Source of the DNA: Candidatus Prevotella equi
GTDB lineage: Bacteria; Bacteroidota; Bacteroidia; Bacteroidales; Bacteroidaceae
DNA: 56,604 nucleotides
Reading direction: 5' to 3'
NCBI GenBank assembly: GCA_018065145.1
Contig: JAGHTW010000057.1
Span: forward strand, 1-56,604
The position numbers and the translations under genes are program-made. Shown in pieces: positions 8,966 through 17,453 of this stretch (position 1 is its first letter; each line of letters opens with the position of its first letter). The notes under the pieces are model-generated. The model was not told the origin of the DNA. It searched no databases and was given only the letters and a program-made list of their open reading frames with translations.

Positions 8966-10039
8966 ATGGAGATAGCAAAACTTGGAGAATTTGGTCTTAT
9001 TGACCACTTGACAAATGATATAAAGATGGTAAACCCTTCAACGGTGAAGGGGGTGGGTGATGATTGTGCCGTGCTGCACTATGAAGGTACGGAGACACTC
9101 GTCACAACAGACATGCTGATGGAAGGTGTGCATTTCGACCTCACATACGTCGATATGAAGCATTTGGGATATAAGTCAGCGATGGTGAACATAAGCGATA
9201 TCTTCGCTATGGGCGGCACTCCACGACAGATAGTGGTGAGCATAGCACTCTCCAAGCGTTTCCAGGTGGAGGACATGGCAGCCTTCTACAACGGACTACG
9301 CATGGCATGTGAGAAATGGGGCGTTGACATAGTCGGCGGCGATACCACATCGTCATTGACGGGTCTGGCAATATCCATCACTTGCATCGGCGAGGCAAAG
9401 AAAGAAGACATCATCTACCGCAGCGGTGCAAAAGACACTGACCTCATCTGCGTATCAGGCGACCTCGGTGCAGCATATATGGGACTGCAACTGCTGGAGA
9501 GAGAGAAGATGGTGTATTACGGTGAGGTGAAGAAACTGCAGGAGAAGATAAAAGACCCAGAGCAGTTGTCACGTGAGATAGAGAAGGCTTGGCAGCCAGA
9601 CTTCAACGGCAAGGAATATCTCGTAGAAAGACAATTGCAGCCAGAGGCACGCGGGGACATTCTCAAGAAGCTTCGCGAGGCAGGAGTGCACCCAACGGCA
9701 ATGATGGATATCTCGGATGGTCTGTCATCAGAGTTGCACCATATCTGCAAACAGTCAGGCACTGGATGCCGCATATTCGAGAAATTCCTGCCTATAGACT
9801 ACCAGACAGCAGTGATGGCAGAGGAGCTGAATATGAACGTAACGATGTGCGCACTGAACGGCGGCGAGGACTACGAACTGCTCTTCACCTGTCCTATCGG
9901 CGACAATGACATAGTACAGAACATGGAGGGCATAAAGGTCATCGGTCACATGACAAAGGCGGAATACGGACTGCAACTCGTATCACGCGACGGCAGCGAC
10001 TTCGAACTTCTCGCACAAGGCTGGAAGCATCTTTCCTAA
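8966..10039 (+). CDS. thiL: Thiamine-monophosphate kinase
   Basis: ThiL phosphorylates thiamine monophosphate to the diphosphate cofactor using ATP. The 357-residue protein carries the AIRS/PurM-like fold signatures: GDDCAVL and TTDMLMEGVHF in the N-terminal domain, GGTPRQIVVSIAL, GGDTTSS, and MDISDGLSSEL with a late GGEDYELLFTC block. It stands alone: no thiamine synthesis genes lie beside it and I found no THI-box (TPP riboswitch) elements in the 258 bases upstream. Confidence 0.93.
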   Translation: MEIAKLGEFGLIDHLTNDIKMVNPSTVKGVGDDCAVLHYEGTETLVTTDMLMEGVHFDLTYVDMKHLGYKSAMVNISDIFAMGGTPRQIVVSIALSKRFQVEDMAAFYNGLRMACEKWGVDIVGGDTTSSLTGLAISITCIGEAKKEDIIYRSGAKDTDLICVSGDLGAAYMGLQLLEREKMVYYGEVKKLQEKIKDPEQLSREIEKAWQPDFNGKEYLVERQLQPEARGDILKKLREAGVHPTAMMDISDGLSSELHHICKQSGTGCRIFEKFLPIDYQTAVMAEELNMNVTMCALNGGEDYELLFTCPIGDNDIVQNMEGIKVIGHMTKAEYGLQLVSRDGSDFELLAQGWKHLS

Positions 10040-10084
10040 AGTAATAAGTAATAAGTAAAAAGTAAAAAGTAATAAGGGGTTTTC

Positions 10085-10115
10085 TTGCTTGTTTCAAAAT
10101 TAATTGCTAACTTTG
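10085..10115 (+). promoter_or_regulatory. Promoter of the nucleotidyltransferase-nrnA pair
   Basis: TTG at 10085 and TAACTTTG at 10108-10115, 20 bases apart, match the Bacteroidota sigma consensus. It follows iterations of AAGTAATAAGTAAAAAG (about 10041-10075). Confidence 0.7.
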
Positions 10116-10164
10116 CAACGGAAGAACTAAACGACTACACATTATTAATATAAATAGAATACGA

Positions 10165-11088
10165 ATGAAACCAACACTTTTTCTTCTTGCAGCAGGCATG
10201 GGCAGCCGTTACGGTGGCCTGAAGCAGCTCGACGGTCTCGGCCCTAACGGTGAGACAATCATGGACTACAGTATTTACGATGCTATACAGGCAGGCTTCG
10301 GCAAAATCGTTTGGGTAATACGAAAGGATTTTGAAGAGCAATTCCGTACACAGATTCTCGCAAAGTACGAGGGTAAGGTAAAGTGCGAGCTTTGTTTCCA
10401 GAGCATCGACGCACTGCCAGAGGGCTTCTCTGTTCCAGAAGGACGCCAGAAGCCTTGGGGTACCAACCATGCAGTACTGATGGGTAAGGATGTCATCAAG
10501 GAACCATTCTGCGTTATCAACTGCGATGACTTCTACAACCGTGACGCCTTCATGGTAATCGGTAAGTTCCTCTCTGAACTGCCTGACGACGCTAAGGGAC
10601 AGTACGCAATGGTAGGTTTCCGCGTAGGTAACACACTGTCAGAGAACGGTACCGTATCACGTGGTATCTGTTCAAAGGACGAGAAAGGCAACCTCACAAC
10701 ATGCGTAGAGCGCACAAAGATTGCAGCACAGCCTGATGGTACTATCGCCTTCCGCGCTGACAACAAGGATGACGGCGAGTGGGTTCCTGTTGACGAGACA
10801 GCACCAGTAAGCATGAACATGTGGGGCTTCACACCTGACTACTTCCAGTATTCTGAGGAGTATTTCAAGGAGTTCCTCTCTGATCCTGCAAACATAGAGA
10901 ACCTCAAGTCTGAGTTCTTTATCCCACTGATGGTGAACAAGCTCATCAACGAGGGAACAGCAACATGTAAGGTTCTTGACACTACCAGCAAGTGGTTCGG
11001 TGTGACATACTCAGAGGATCGCCCTGATACCGTTGCACGCATAGCAAAGCTCGTTGAGGACGGCACTTATCCTAACAAATTGTTTTAA
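10165..11088 (+). CDS. Sugar-1-phosphate nucleotidyltransferase family protein
   Basis: A 307-residue cytoplasmic protein with the nucleotidyltransferase signature LLAAGMGSRYGGLKQ (residues 7-21) and a metal-site candidate NCDDFYNRD near 119-127. It belongs to the NTP_transferase superfamily that joins NTP and sugar phosphates, but the substrate cannot be told. It lacks a C-terminal left-handed beta helix, so it is not a GlmU-type fusion. Its stop codon directly abuts the start codon of the following DHH phosphoesterase gene, so the two are co-transcribed. Confidence 0.8.
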   Translation: MKPTLFLLAAGMGSRYGGLKQLDGLGPNGETIMDYSIYDAIQAGFGKIVWVIRKDFEEQFRTQILAKYEGKVKCELCFQSIDALPEGFSVPEGRQKPWGTNHAVLMGKDVIKEPFCVINCDDFYNRDAFMVIGKFLSELPDDAKGQYAMVGFRVGNTLSENGTVSRGICSKDEKGNLTTCVERTKIAAQPDGTIAFRADNKDDGEWVPVDETAPVSMNMWGFTPDYFQYSEEYFKEFLSDPANIENLKSEFFIPLMVNKLINEGTATCKVLDTTSKWFGVTYSEDRPDTVARIAKLVEDGTYPNKLF

Positions 11089-12123
11089 ATGAATATCAAT
11101 ATATTAAACGATAATGAGGTCGCACAGATGCGCGACCTCATTTCGTCTGTAAATAATATAGCGCTATGCTGTCACATGAATGCTGACGGAGATGCCTTGG
11201 GGTCCATGCAGGCTTGGGGCGCATATCTCAGACAGCAGGGAAAGAACGTGACCATCATAGCACCAGACATGTTCCCTGACTTCCTGCAATGGTTGCCTGG
11301 CAATCAGAATATCATACGCTTTGACAAAAAGCCCGACATAGCAAAGGCAAGACTGAAAGAGGCTGACCTCATCTGCTGTCTGGACTTTAACACGCCAAGC
11401 CGTACAGGTGCAGAGATGGAGGCAACGCTGAATGCATGCGGTGCAAAGAAGCTGCTCATAGACCATCATCTGGAACCAAAGATAGACAGCGTGATGCAGG
11501 TGTCAAGACCTGAGATGTCAAGCACAGCGGAGATTGTCTTTAGACTGATATGGCAGTTGGGCGGATATGAGACAATGACAAAAGAGATGGCAGTGAATAT
11601 CTATGCCGGCATGATGACCGACACAGGTGGATTCACTTACAACTCTACCATACCAGAGATATATTTCATCATATCGCAACTGTTGGCAAAAGGCATTGAC
11701 AAGGACAAGATATACCGCAACATCTACCATGTGTTCAGCATTGACAGACTGAGACTTACGGGTTATGTACTGTATCAGAAACTGCGTGTCCAGACACCTT
11801 TGCGCGCTTCCTATTACACCATTTCAAAGGAAGAACAGAAACGCTTCCATTTCATAAAAGGTGACGCTGAGGGACTTGTCAACATGCCGTTACAGATAAA
11901 GGGACAGAGACTGTCCATATCACTGCGCGAGGACTCTGAAAGACCAAATATCGTTTGGGTGAGTCTTAGGTCAGTGGATGACTTCCCTTGCAACAAGATG
12001 GCGGCGGAGTTCTTTAATGGCGGCGGACACAAAAATGCCTCTGGAGGCAAACTGTTCTGTTCGCTTCAAGAGGCAGAGATTGTGACAAGAAAGGCAATAC
12101 AGGCATACGCAGAAATGTTATAA
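11089..12123 (+). CDS. DHH/DHHA1 phosphoesterase, NrnA-like
   Basis: A 344-residue DHH-family phosphoesterase resembling NrnA, which degrades short oligoribonucleotides (nanoRNA) and dephosphorylates pAp. Motifs visible are HMNADGDALGS (about 29-39), CLDFNTPSR, the naming motif LIDHH (Asp125-His127), MTDTGGF, and the C-terminal DHHA1 substrate motif NGGGHKNASGG. The start codon follows the upstream stop with no gap. Confidence 0.88.
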   Translation: MNINILNDNEVAQMRDLISSVNNIALCCHMNADGDALGSMQAWGAYLRQQGKNVTIIAPDMFPDFLQWLPGNQNIIRFDKKPDIAKARLKEADLICCLDFNTPSRTGAEMEATLNACGAKKLLIDHHLEPKIDSVMQVSRPEMSSTAEIVFRLIWQLGGYETMTKEMAVNIYAGMMTDTGGFTYNSTIPEIYFIISQLLAKGIDKDKIYRNIYHVFSIDRLRLTGYVLYQKLRVQTPLRASYYTISKEEQKRFHFIKGDAEGLVNMPLQIKGQRLSISLREDSERPNIVWVSLRSVDDFPCNKMAAEFFNGGGHKNASGGKLFCSLQEAEIVTRKAIQAYAEML

Positions 12124-12180
12124 AACTTTATTTTTACGCAAATAAACAAGGTTTTATAATAGAAAATGCGTTTTTTTTCG

Positions 12181-12188
12181 TAACTTTG
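12181..12188 (+). promoter_or_regulatory. -7 promoter box upstream of the DUF4827 gene
   Basis: TAACTTTG, 26 bases before the start codon. The upstream interval contains an inverted repeat TTATAAAAC/GTTTTATAA (12119-12127 and 12151-12159) just after nrnA. Confidence 0.6.
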
Positions 12189-12213
12189 TCCCCAGATTAT
12201 CAAATTACGGAAC

Positions 12214-12894
12214 ATGAAGAAAATAATATACACACTACTCTGCGTTATCAGCGCTGCTACGGTAATGGTTTCGTGTCAGCAGGAAGAGACATACGCAGAA
12301 CAGAGAGAACGCGCCAATGAGTGCATGAGCAGTTTCCTGACAGGCAACTCCAAGGTTGCTAAGCAATTCTTTCCACAGGGAATAGAGGTTATTGACGAAG
12401 CGAAGTTCAATGAACAGGGTGGCAAGACTCTTGCACCACCACAGTCAGAGAAATATCAGTTTCTGCTGCATGCCACAACGGGTGTCTATATGCACATAGT
12501 AAACAACGGCAATGGCGATAAACTACATTCTGGCGAGAGCACAAACATATTGTGCCGCTTTGCAGAGTATAACGTCAACGGTGACTCTCTGTATATGTCT
12601 AACAAACATCTCGCATCAACAGCATCAACGCCTGACGTGATGGCGGTGACAAACACCTCGGGAACATTCACCGCTTCGTTCCTCTCGGGTGTAATGCCAT
12701 CGGTGAATCAGAACACCGAAGTGCCTAACGGATGGCTCGTGCCATTGACATTCATACAGCTGGGACGCTATGAATCGCATGACGAAACAACGGCACACGT
12801 ATATCTCCTCGTGCCTCACACTCAGGGACATACAGCAGCAAAGACAAACGTTTACGGTTGTTTCTATGATCTGGAATACGAGAGAGGAAACTGA
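12214..12894 (+). CDS. DUF4827 lipoprotein
   Basis: A 226-residue lipoprotein with a lipobox ending at Cys21 (TVMVSC). The remainder matches the DUF4827 family as I recall it, an exported Bacteroidota protein with an FKBP-type isomerase-like fold (segments IQLGRYESHDETTAHVYLLV and the late NVYGCFYDLEYE). An active isomerase is not established. It sits before glmM but is separated from it by an AT-rich iterative spacer. Confidence 0.75.
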   Translation: MKKIIYTLLCVISAATVMVSCQQEETYAEQRERANECMSSFLTGNSKVAKQFFPQGIEVIDEAKFNEQGGKTLAPPQSEKYQFLLHATTGVYMHIVNNGNGDKLHSGESTNILCRFAEYNVNGDSLYMSNKHLASTASTPDVMAVTNTSGTFTASFLSGVMPSVNQNTEVPNGWLVPLTFIQLGRYESHDETTAHVYLLVPHTQGHTAAKTNVYGCFYDLEYERGN

Positions 12895-12899
12895 TTTTT

Positions 12900-12958
12900 A
12901 ATGCATAATTCATAATGCATAATTCATAATTCATAATGCATAATTCATAATTAATTAT
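12900..12958. repeat. AT-rich iterative spacer (ATAATTCAT units)
   Basis: Seven partly overlapping iterations of ATAATTCATAATGCATAA fill the space between the DUF4827 gene and glmM. The units are near-palindromic, so both strands read alike. Comparable spacers occur before several other genes in the window. Confidence 0.75.
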
Positions 12959-12965
12959 TATTGTT

Positions 12966-14357
12966 ATGTCACTTATTAAATCTATCTCAGGTATCCGCGG
13001 TACTATTGGAGGACCTGCTGGCGATACGCTGAATCCATTGGACATTGTAAAATTCACTTCAGCATACGCTACATTCATTCGTAAGTCAACAGCCAACGGC
13101 AGCAATAAAATCGTTGTAGGCAGAGACGCACGTATCTCTGGCGAGATGGTAAAGAACGTTGTCTGCGGAACATTGCTCGGCATGGGCTACGACGTCGTAA
13201 ACATCGGATTGGCATCAACACCGACAACGGAGTTGGCAGTAACAATGGCAGGCGCTGATGGCGGTATCATCATAACGGCATCACATAACCCTCGCCATTG
13301 GAATGCGCTGAAGTTACTGAACAACAAAGGTGAGTTCCTCACTGCGGCTGATGGTGCAGAGGTTCTTGCAATAGCAGAGGCAGAAGCATTTGAATATGCT
13401 GATGTAGATAACATCGGCAAATATACGGAAGAGTCATTTGACGAGCGTCACATCAACGCCGTAATGGACTTGAAGCTTGTTGATGCAGAGGCAGTGAAGA
13501 AAGCAGGATTCAAAGTTGTCGTTGACTCTATCAACAGCGTAGGCGGTATCATTCTCCCACCATTGCTTGATAAGCTCGGAGTAGAGTATAAGTTCCTTAA
13601 CGGAGAGTCAAACGGCGACTTCGCACATAACCCAGAACCATTGGAGAAGAACCTTCAGGGTATCATGGATGAACTGAAGAAGGGCGGCTACGACCTCGGT
13701 ATCGTAGTAGATCCTGACGTTGACCGTCTGGCATTCATCTGCGAGGATGGCAAGATGTTCGGTGAGGAATATACTCTTGTTAGCGTAGCAGACTATGTTC
13801 TCACCCATACCCCTGGCGCAACAGTAAGCAATCTCTCAAGTACACGTGCACTGCGTGACGTAACAGAGAAGCACGGTGGCACATACAGCGCTGCTGCTGT
13901 GGGCGAGGTGAACGTAACAACAAAGATGAAGGAAGTAGGTGCTGTAATAGGTGGCGAAGGCAACGGAGGTGTGATATACCCTGAGAGTCACTACGGTCGC
14001 GATGCTCTCGTAGGCATAGCATTGTTCCTCTCTTCTCTTGCACAGAAGGGTTGCAAGGTTAGCGAGCTGCGCAAGACATTCCCAGAATATTTCATTGCAA
14101 AGAACCGTATAGACCTCACGCCAGAGACAGACGTTGACGCATTGTTGGCAGAGGTAAAGAAGATGTACGATGCACAGCCAGACGCTACAGTAAACGACAT
14201 CGACGGCGTGAAGATAGACTTCCCTGACAAGTGGGTACACCTTCGTAAGTCAAACACTGAGCCTATCATCCGCGTTTATAGCGAAGCGCACTCTATGGAC
14301 GAGGCAGATGCCCTCGGCAAGAAGATTATGGACATCGTCTATAGCTACGCTAAGTAA
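12966..14357 (+). CDS. glmM: Phosphoglucosamine mutase
   Basis: A 463-residue alpha-phosphohexomutase. It converts glucosamine 6-phosphate to glucosamine 1-phosphate for UDP-GlcNAc and cell-wall synthesis. The phosphoserine loop is TASHNP with Ser106, the metal-binding loop is DPDVDRL with Asp249, Asp251 and Asp253, the sugar-binding loop is GEGNGG, and the phosphate-binding C-terminal loop is RKSNTEPIIRVYSEA. The sequence fits the Bacteroidota GlmM type, though a phosphoglucomutase/phosphomannomutase name would be given by some pipelines. Confidence 0.88.
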   Translation: MSLIKSISGIRGTIGGPAGDTLNPLDIVKFTSAYATFIRKSTANGSNKIVVGRDARISGEMVKNVVCGTLLGMGYDVVNIGLASTPTTELAVTMAGADGGIIITASHNPRHWNALKLLNNKGEFLTAADGAEVLAIAEAEAFEYADVDNIGKYTEESFDERHINAVMDLKLVDAEAVKKAGFKVVVDSINSVGGIILPPLLDKLGVEYKFLNGESNGDFAHNPEPLEKNLQGIMDELKKGGYDLGIVVDPDVDRLAFICEDGKMFGEEYTLVSVADYVLTHTPGATVSNLSSTRALRDVTEKHGGTYSAAAVGEVNVTTKMKEVGAVIGGEGNGGVIYPESHYGRDALVGIALFLSSLAQKGCKVSELRKTFPEYFIAKNRIDLTPETDVDALLAEVKKMYDAQPDATVNDIDGVKIDFPDKWVHLRKSNTEPIIRVYSEAHSMDEADALGKKIMDIVYSYAK

Positions 14358-14384
14358 AGTCTCTCGTTCATCAAGAATAGACAT

Positions 14385-14427
14385 AAAAAAAAAGTCATCA
14401 CAACGGAATGTTGCGATGACTTTTTTT
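14385..14427. terminator. Bidirectional terminator between glmM and tRNA-Thr
   Basis: AAAAAGTCATC(A)CAAC pairs across GGAAT with GTTG(C)GATGACTTTTT, flanked by A-runs on the left and T-runs on the right, so it can stop transcription of glmM from the plus strand and of ffs-tRNA from the minus strand. Confidence 0.88.
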
Positions 14428-14429
14428 AG

Positions 14430-14503
14430 AGCCTCTTGTCGGATTCGAACCAACGACCCCGAGATTACAAATCACGTGCTCTGGCCAACTGAGCTAAAGA
14501 GGC
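14430..14503 (-). tRNA. tRNA-Thr (anticodon UGU)
   Basis: The 74-base minus-strand sequence folds as a cloverleaf: acceptor GCCTCTT/AAGAGGC, D stem GCTC/GAGC, anticodon arm CGTGA-TTTGTAA-TCTCG with anticodon TGT and one T-T mismatch in the stem, five-base variable loop, and T arm GTTGG-TTCGAAT-CCGAC. CCA is not encoded. It is transcribed after ffs, three bases downstream of that RNA. Confidence 0.93.
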
Positions 14504-14506
14504 AGG

Positions 14507-14604
14507 TGGGCAAGCGACTTACATCGCACCGCTACAACCAAGTACCTTTGCTACGTTCCCGTCCTGGAGGATTCCAAGGGAGCTGGTCGTGCAAGACTTG
14601 CCCA
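14507..14604 (-). ncRNA. ffs: Signal recognition particle RNA (4.5S type)
   Basis: On the minus strand, TGGGCAAG at the 5' end pairs with CTTGCCCA at the 3' end, enclosing a long hairpin. The conserved apical SRP domain is present: CCAGG, then ACG-GGAA-CGT with the GGAA tetraloop, then AGCA. This RNA forms the particle core with Ffh and guides membrane proteins to the translocon. Length is about 98 bases. A promoter box lies directly upstream and tRNA-Thr follows in the same transcript. Confidence 0.9.
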
Positions 14605-14622
14605 TATTTTTATTAGCGGGTG

Positions 14623-14630
14623 CAAAGGTA
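14623..14630 (-). promoter_or_regulatory. -7 promoter box of the ffs-tRNA-Thr unit
   Basis: TACCTTTG on the minus strand, about 18 bases before the first base of the SRP RNA. It supports ffs as the promoter-proximal gene. Confidence 0.7.
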
Positions 14631-14737
14631 AGCATTTTAATCGGGATATTTAGCAAAAAGTACTTAAAAACAACGCAAGATTAAATTTTATTAACAATTA
14701 CGGCGCCATAAAAGTGCAGTATATGAAAGAAAATGAG

Positions 14738-14745
14738 TAATTTTG
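14738..14745 (+). promoter_or_regulatory. -7 promoter box of the DUF4199 operon
   Basis: TAATTTTG matches TAnnTTTG and ends only four bases before the GTG start codon at 14750. Transcription should therefore begin at or very near the start codon. Confidence 0.6.
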
Positions 14746-14749
14746 CATC

Positions 14750-15298
14750 GTGATTACAACATTAGAATACATACAGCTAAAAGCGTTTGCTCGTCAGGAG
14801 GGTCTTCTGATAGGCTTATTATGGATTGCAACGTTTGCATGTTTTATCGGTAGCATGGAAACACCAGACCTGCAATTAGGATTCATTGCGGGCATAACAA
14901 GTACTCCTTTCGTCGTTTATTACAGGCTCAAGCACTTCCGTGACAAGATACTCAACGGAAACATATCATACCGCAGGGCAGTGTTCTTCGTCATGACATC
15001 AATGGCGTATGCATCGGTACTTCTTGCCGGTGCCACATTCGCATATTTCTATTTCCTTGATAATGGTGCTTTCATAAGTACCATACAGGAGAGTATGAGT
15101 ACTCCCGAGATACAACAGTCATTCAAGCAGATGGGCTTTGACGGCAAGATGCTGGATGAGCAATTGAAAGCGTTGCAGCAGACACGTCCTATTGACTTTG
15201 CATTTGACATGCTCTGGAACGGTCTCACATCAAGCTTCATGCTATCGTTGCTTTTGGGAGTCTTCGGCAAAAGAACAGTAAAAGAAACAATAAATTAA
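14750..15298 (+). CDS. DUF4199 membrane protein
   Basis: A 182-residue inner-membrane protein with four predicted membrane segments (about 20-38, 45-60, 78-102 and 155-172) and a soluble loop between the last two. It matches DUF4199, a Bacteroidota family of unknown role often next to a family 2 glycosyltransferase, as here. I placed the start at GTG 14750 because the N-terminal KAFARQEGLLIGLLWI segment is needed for the first helix and no ATG lies between. The promoter box sits so close that the mRNA may be leaderless. Confidence 0.8.
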   Translation: MITTLEYIQLKAFARQEGLLIGLLWIATFACFIGSMETPDLQLGFIAGITSTPFVVYYRLKHFRDKILNGNISYRRAVFFVMTSMAYASVLLAGATFAYFYFLDNGAFISTIQESMSTPEIQQSFKQMGFDGKMLDEQLKALQQTRPIDFAFDMLWNGLTSSFMLSLLLGVFGKRTVKETIN

Positions 15299-15307
15299 GA
15301 TATAACA

Positions 15308-16267
15308 ATGGATATTTCAGTAGTAGTACCTCTATTTAACGAAGAAGAGTCAATACCTGAACTCTACGCATGGATCAAGCGTGTGATGAACGAGAATAAT
15401 TTCTCTTATGAGGTAATTTTCGTCAATGATGGTTCTACGGACCATTCGTGGGACATCATTGAAGGTCTGTCAAAAGAGGACGACCACGTTCACGGCATCA
15501 AGTTCCGCCGCAATTATGGCAAATCACCAGCATTGTACTGTGGCTTCGAGATTGTCAAGGGCGATGTCATTATCACTATGGATGCAGACCTTCAGGATTC
15601 ACCAGACGAGATACCAGAGTTATATCGTATGATTACCGTTGACGGCTATGACCTCGTCAGCGGATACAAGCAGAACCGTTCGCAGGGCGATCCACTATCA
15701 AAGACTATCCCTACCAAGCTGTTCAACGCTACAGCACGAAAGGTCAGCGGAATACACAACCTTCATGACTTCAACTGCGGACTGAAGGCATACCGCCGCG
15801 ACGTAGTAAAGAACATCGAGGTATATGGTGAGATGCACCGATACATGCCATACCTCGCCAAGAACGCAGGCTTCGACAAGATTGGCGAGAAGCCAGTGCA
15901 CCACCAGGCACGTAAGTTCGGCACATCAAAGTTCATGGGTTGGAACCGTTTCGTAAACGGCTACCTTGACCTCATCACACTATGGTTCCTCAGCAGCTTC
16001 GGCCGCAAGCCAATGCACGTATTCGGTTTCCTCGGTTCGCTGATGTTCTTCGTAGGCTTCCTTGCAGCCTTCATCATTGGCGTTGACAAACTATGGGCTC
16101 TCAGTCATGGCATACCACAGCGATTGGTTACAGACTCACCATATTTCTACATTTCCCTGACAATGATGATCATCGGCACACAGCTATTCCTCGCAGGTTT
16201 CGTAGCAGACCTCGTAAGCCGTTCATCACAGGGAAGAAACGAATATCAGATAGAAAAAACCGTATAA
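15308..16267 (+). CDS. Family 2 glycosyltransferase, GtrB/DPM1-like
   Basis: A 319-residue membrane-bound glycosyltransferase. The GT-A domain shows VVVPLFNEEESIPEL at the N-terminus, VNDGSTDHS near residue 40 and the metal-binding DADLQDSPDE near 96-105. Two C-terminal membrane helices (about 240-262 and 275-305) fit the dolichol/undecaprenyl phosphosugar synthases that load a sugar onto a lipid carrier. The acceptor and the sugar cannot be told from sequence. It lies nine bases after the DUF4199 gene. Confidence 0.87.
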   Translation: MDISVVVPLFNEEESIPELYAWIKRVMNENNFSYEVIFVNDGSTDHSWDIIEGLSKEDDHVHGIKFRRNYGKSPALYCGFEIVKGDVIITMDADLQDSPDEIPELYRMITVDGYDLVSGYKQNRSQGDPLSKTIPTKLFNATARKVSGIHNLHDFNCGLKAYRRDVVKNIEVYGEMHRYMPYLAKNAGFDKIGEKPVHHQARKFGTSKFMGWNRFVNGYLDLITLWFLSSFGRKPMHVFGFLGSLMFFVGFLAAFIIGVDKLWALSHGIPQRLVTDSPYFYISLTMMIIGTQLFLAGFVADLVSRSSQGRNEYQIEKTV

Positions 16268-16273
16268 CATCTC

Positions 16274-16804
16274 GTGAAGCATTTCTATTTCATATTAACA
16301 CTATTGTCAGGTATCATCCTTGTGGGATGTTCCTCCATAGACTGCAGCATTGAAGGCAGGGTAATGTGCCACTATGCCATACAGGACAAGAATGGCAATG
16401 ATGTGCAGCTGGCTTACCCACTGACGGTGACTCTGCAAAGAGAGGCTACCTTCGGTGACACCGTCTTCATAAACAACCAGGGCGGAGTATCAACGCTTGA
16501 CCTGCCAATGAGCCACGTGGGAGAGAGCGACGAGATAAGAATGTCCATCGGCGTAACATACACCGTCGTTGTTGACACGATAGAAACGCAAGAGACGGAA
16601 TACATCACAGACGTGGTAAAGATAAAGAAAAACAACAGTCCCGTCTTTGAGTCCATTGACTGCACACCTCGTTTCAATCACGAGATAACAGATGTAGAAT
16701 TCACTCGCAATTTCATTGACACACTGATAATAAACAAGGCAAACGTAACAAAGGATGCAACATCTCCAAACATCATTATTCGCCTTCGTTCTTCTCTTGA
16801 TTAG
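16274..16804 (+). CDS. DUF6452 lipoprotein
   Basis: A 176-residue lipoprotein starting at GTG 16274, with lipobox LVGC at Cys19 followed by SSIDCSIEGRV. The pattern of paired cysteines after the lipidation site and the beta-rich remainder match the DUF6452 family as I recall it. Its 3' end overlaps the following DUF6048 gene by 50 bases, and these two families commonly occur as a pair. Function unknown. Confidence 0.72.
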   Translation: MKHFYFILTLLSGIILVGCSSIDCSIEGRVMCHYAIQDKNGNDVQLAYPLTVTLQREATFGDTVFINNQGGVSTLDLPMSHVGESDEIRMSIGVTYTVVVDTIETQETEYITDVVKIKKNNSPVFESIDCTPRFNHEITDVEFTRNFIDTLIINKANVTKDATSPNIIIRLRSSLD

Positions 16805-17453
16805 TCTCTTTCCCTGCAACATGCAGGCAAAGAAGAAGACAGCCGAAGGACCGCAGGAATCGGACAGCATACAGTTGTTCCGAGGTGTTGCCGTGTCCTA
16901 CAACCTTGCCGGCACCGTCATACGCGCCGTCAGTGACTACGGAGAGATAGAGGCAGCAGCAAGAGTGAATCTGCGCGACAGATATTTCCCTACATTGGAA
17001 TTCGGTTTAGGCTCTGCCAAGCATGCCCTTGACCCTATCTCTGGCATTGAGGCAAAGACAAACGCGCCATTCTTCCGCTTAGGCTGCGACTTCAACGTCC
17101 TGCGAAACAAGCACGACATATACAGGCTGATGTTCGGTGCGCGCTATGCCATGACACATTTCACGCAGAAGGCATACGGTGACATCGTTGATCCTTACTG
17201 GGGAGGCACCCTACCCTACTACGCCGAGACAACGAGTACCTATCACTGGGCAGAATTGCTTCTTGCCCTCGATGCGAGGATGTGGGGACCAGTACGATTA
17301 GGATGGAGCTTCAGGTATAAGTTCCACATAACCGGCGACTCCAAAGACCCAGCGCAACAATTGTGGTACATTCCTGGCTTCGGCAAGAACGGCAACGTTC
17401 TCGGTGCCACGTTCAACGTTACTGTAGAGTTGTGGAGAAAGAATAAAAGATGA
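16755..17453 (+). CDS. DUF6048 outer-membrane beta-barrel protein
   Basis: A 232-residue exported protein: signal peptide (about 1-25), then alternating amphipathic beta strands ending in VTVELWRKNKR, consistent with a small outer-membrane barrel. The family assignment (DUF6048) rests on the neighbour DUF6452 gene and segments such as FPTLEFGLGSA and RLGCDFNVLRNKHDIY. Role unknown. It overlaps both neighbours. Confidence 0.72.
   Translation: MQHLQTSLFAFVLLLISLFPCNMQAKKKTAEGPQESDSIQLFRGVAVSYNLAGTVIRAVSDYGEIEAAARVNLRDRYFPTLEFGLGSAKHALDPISGIEAKTNAPFFRLGCDFNVLRNKHDIYRLMFGARYAMTHFTQKAYGDIVDPYWGGTLPYYAETTSTYHWAELLLALDARMWGPVRLGWSFRYKFHITGDSKDPAQQLWYIPGFGKNGNVLGATFNVTVELWRKNKR

Noticed and set aside
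12752..13183. 143-codon minus-strand open frame over the DUF4827-glmM junction
   Set aside because: Its middle is translated from the ATAATTCAT iterations (repeated IMNYELC pattern), so it is a product of the spacer repeat.
13836..14240. 134-codon minus-strand open frame inside glmM
   Set aside because: Reading-frame shadow of a conserved gene; composition rich in Cys, Tyr and Leu as in many antisense frames.
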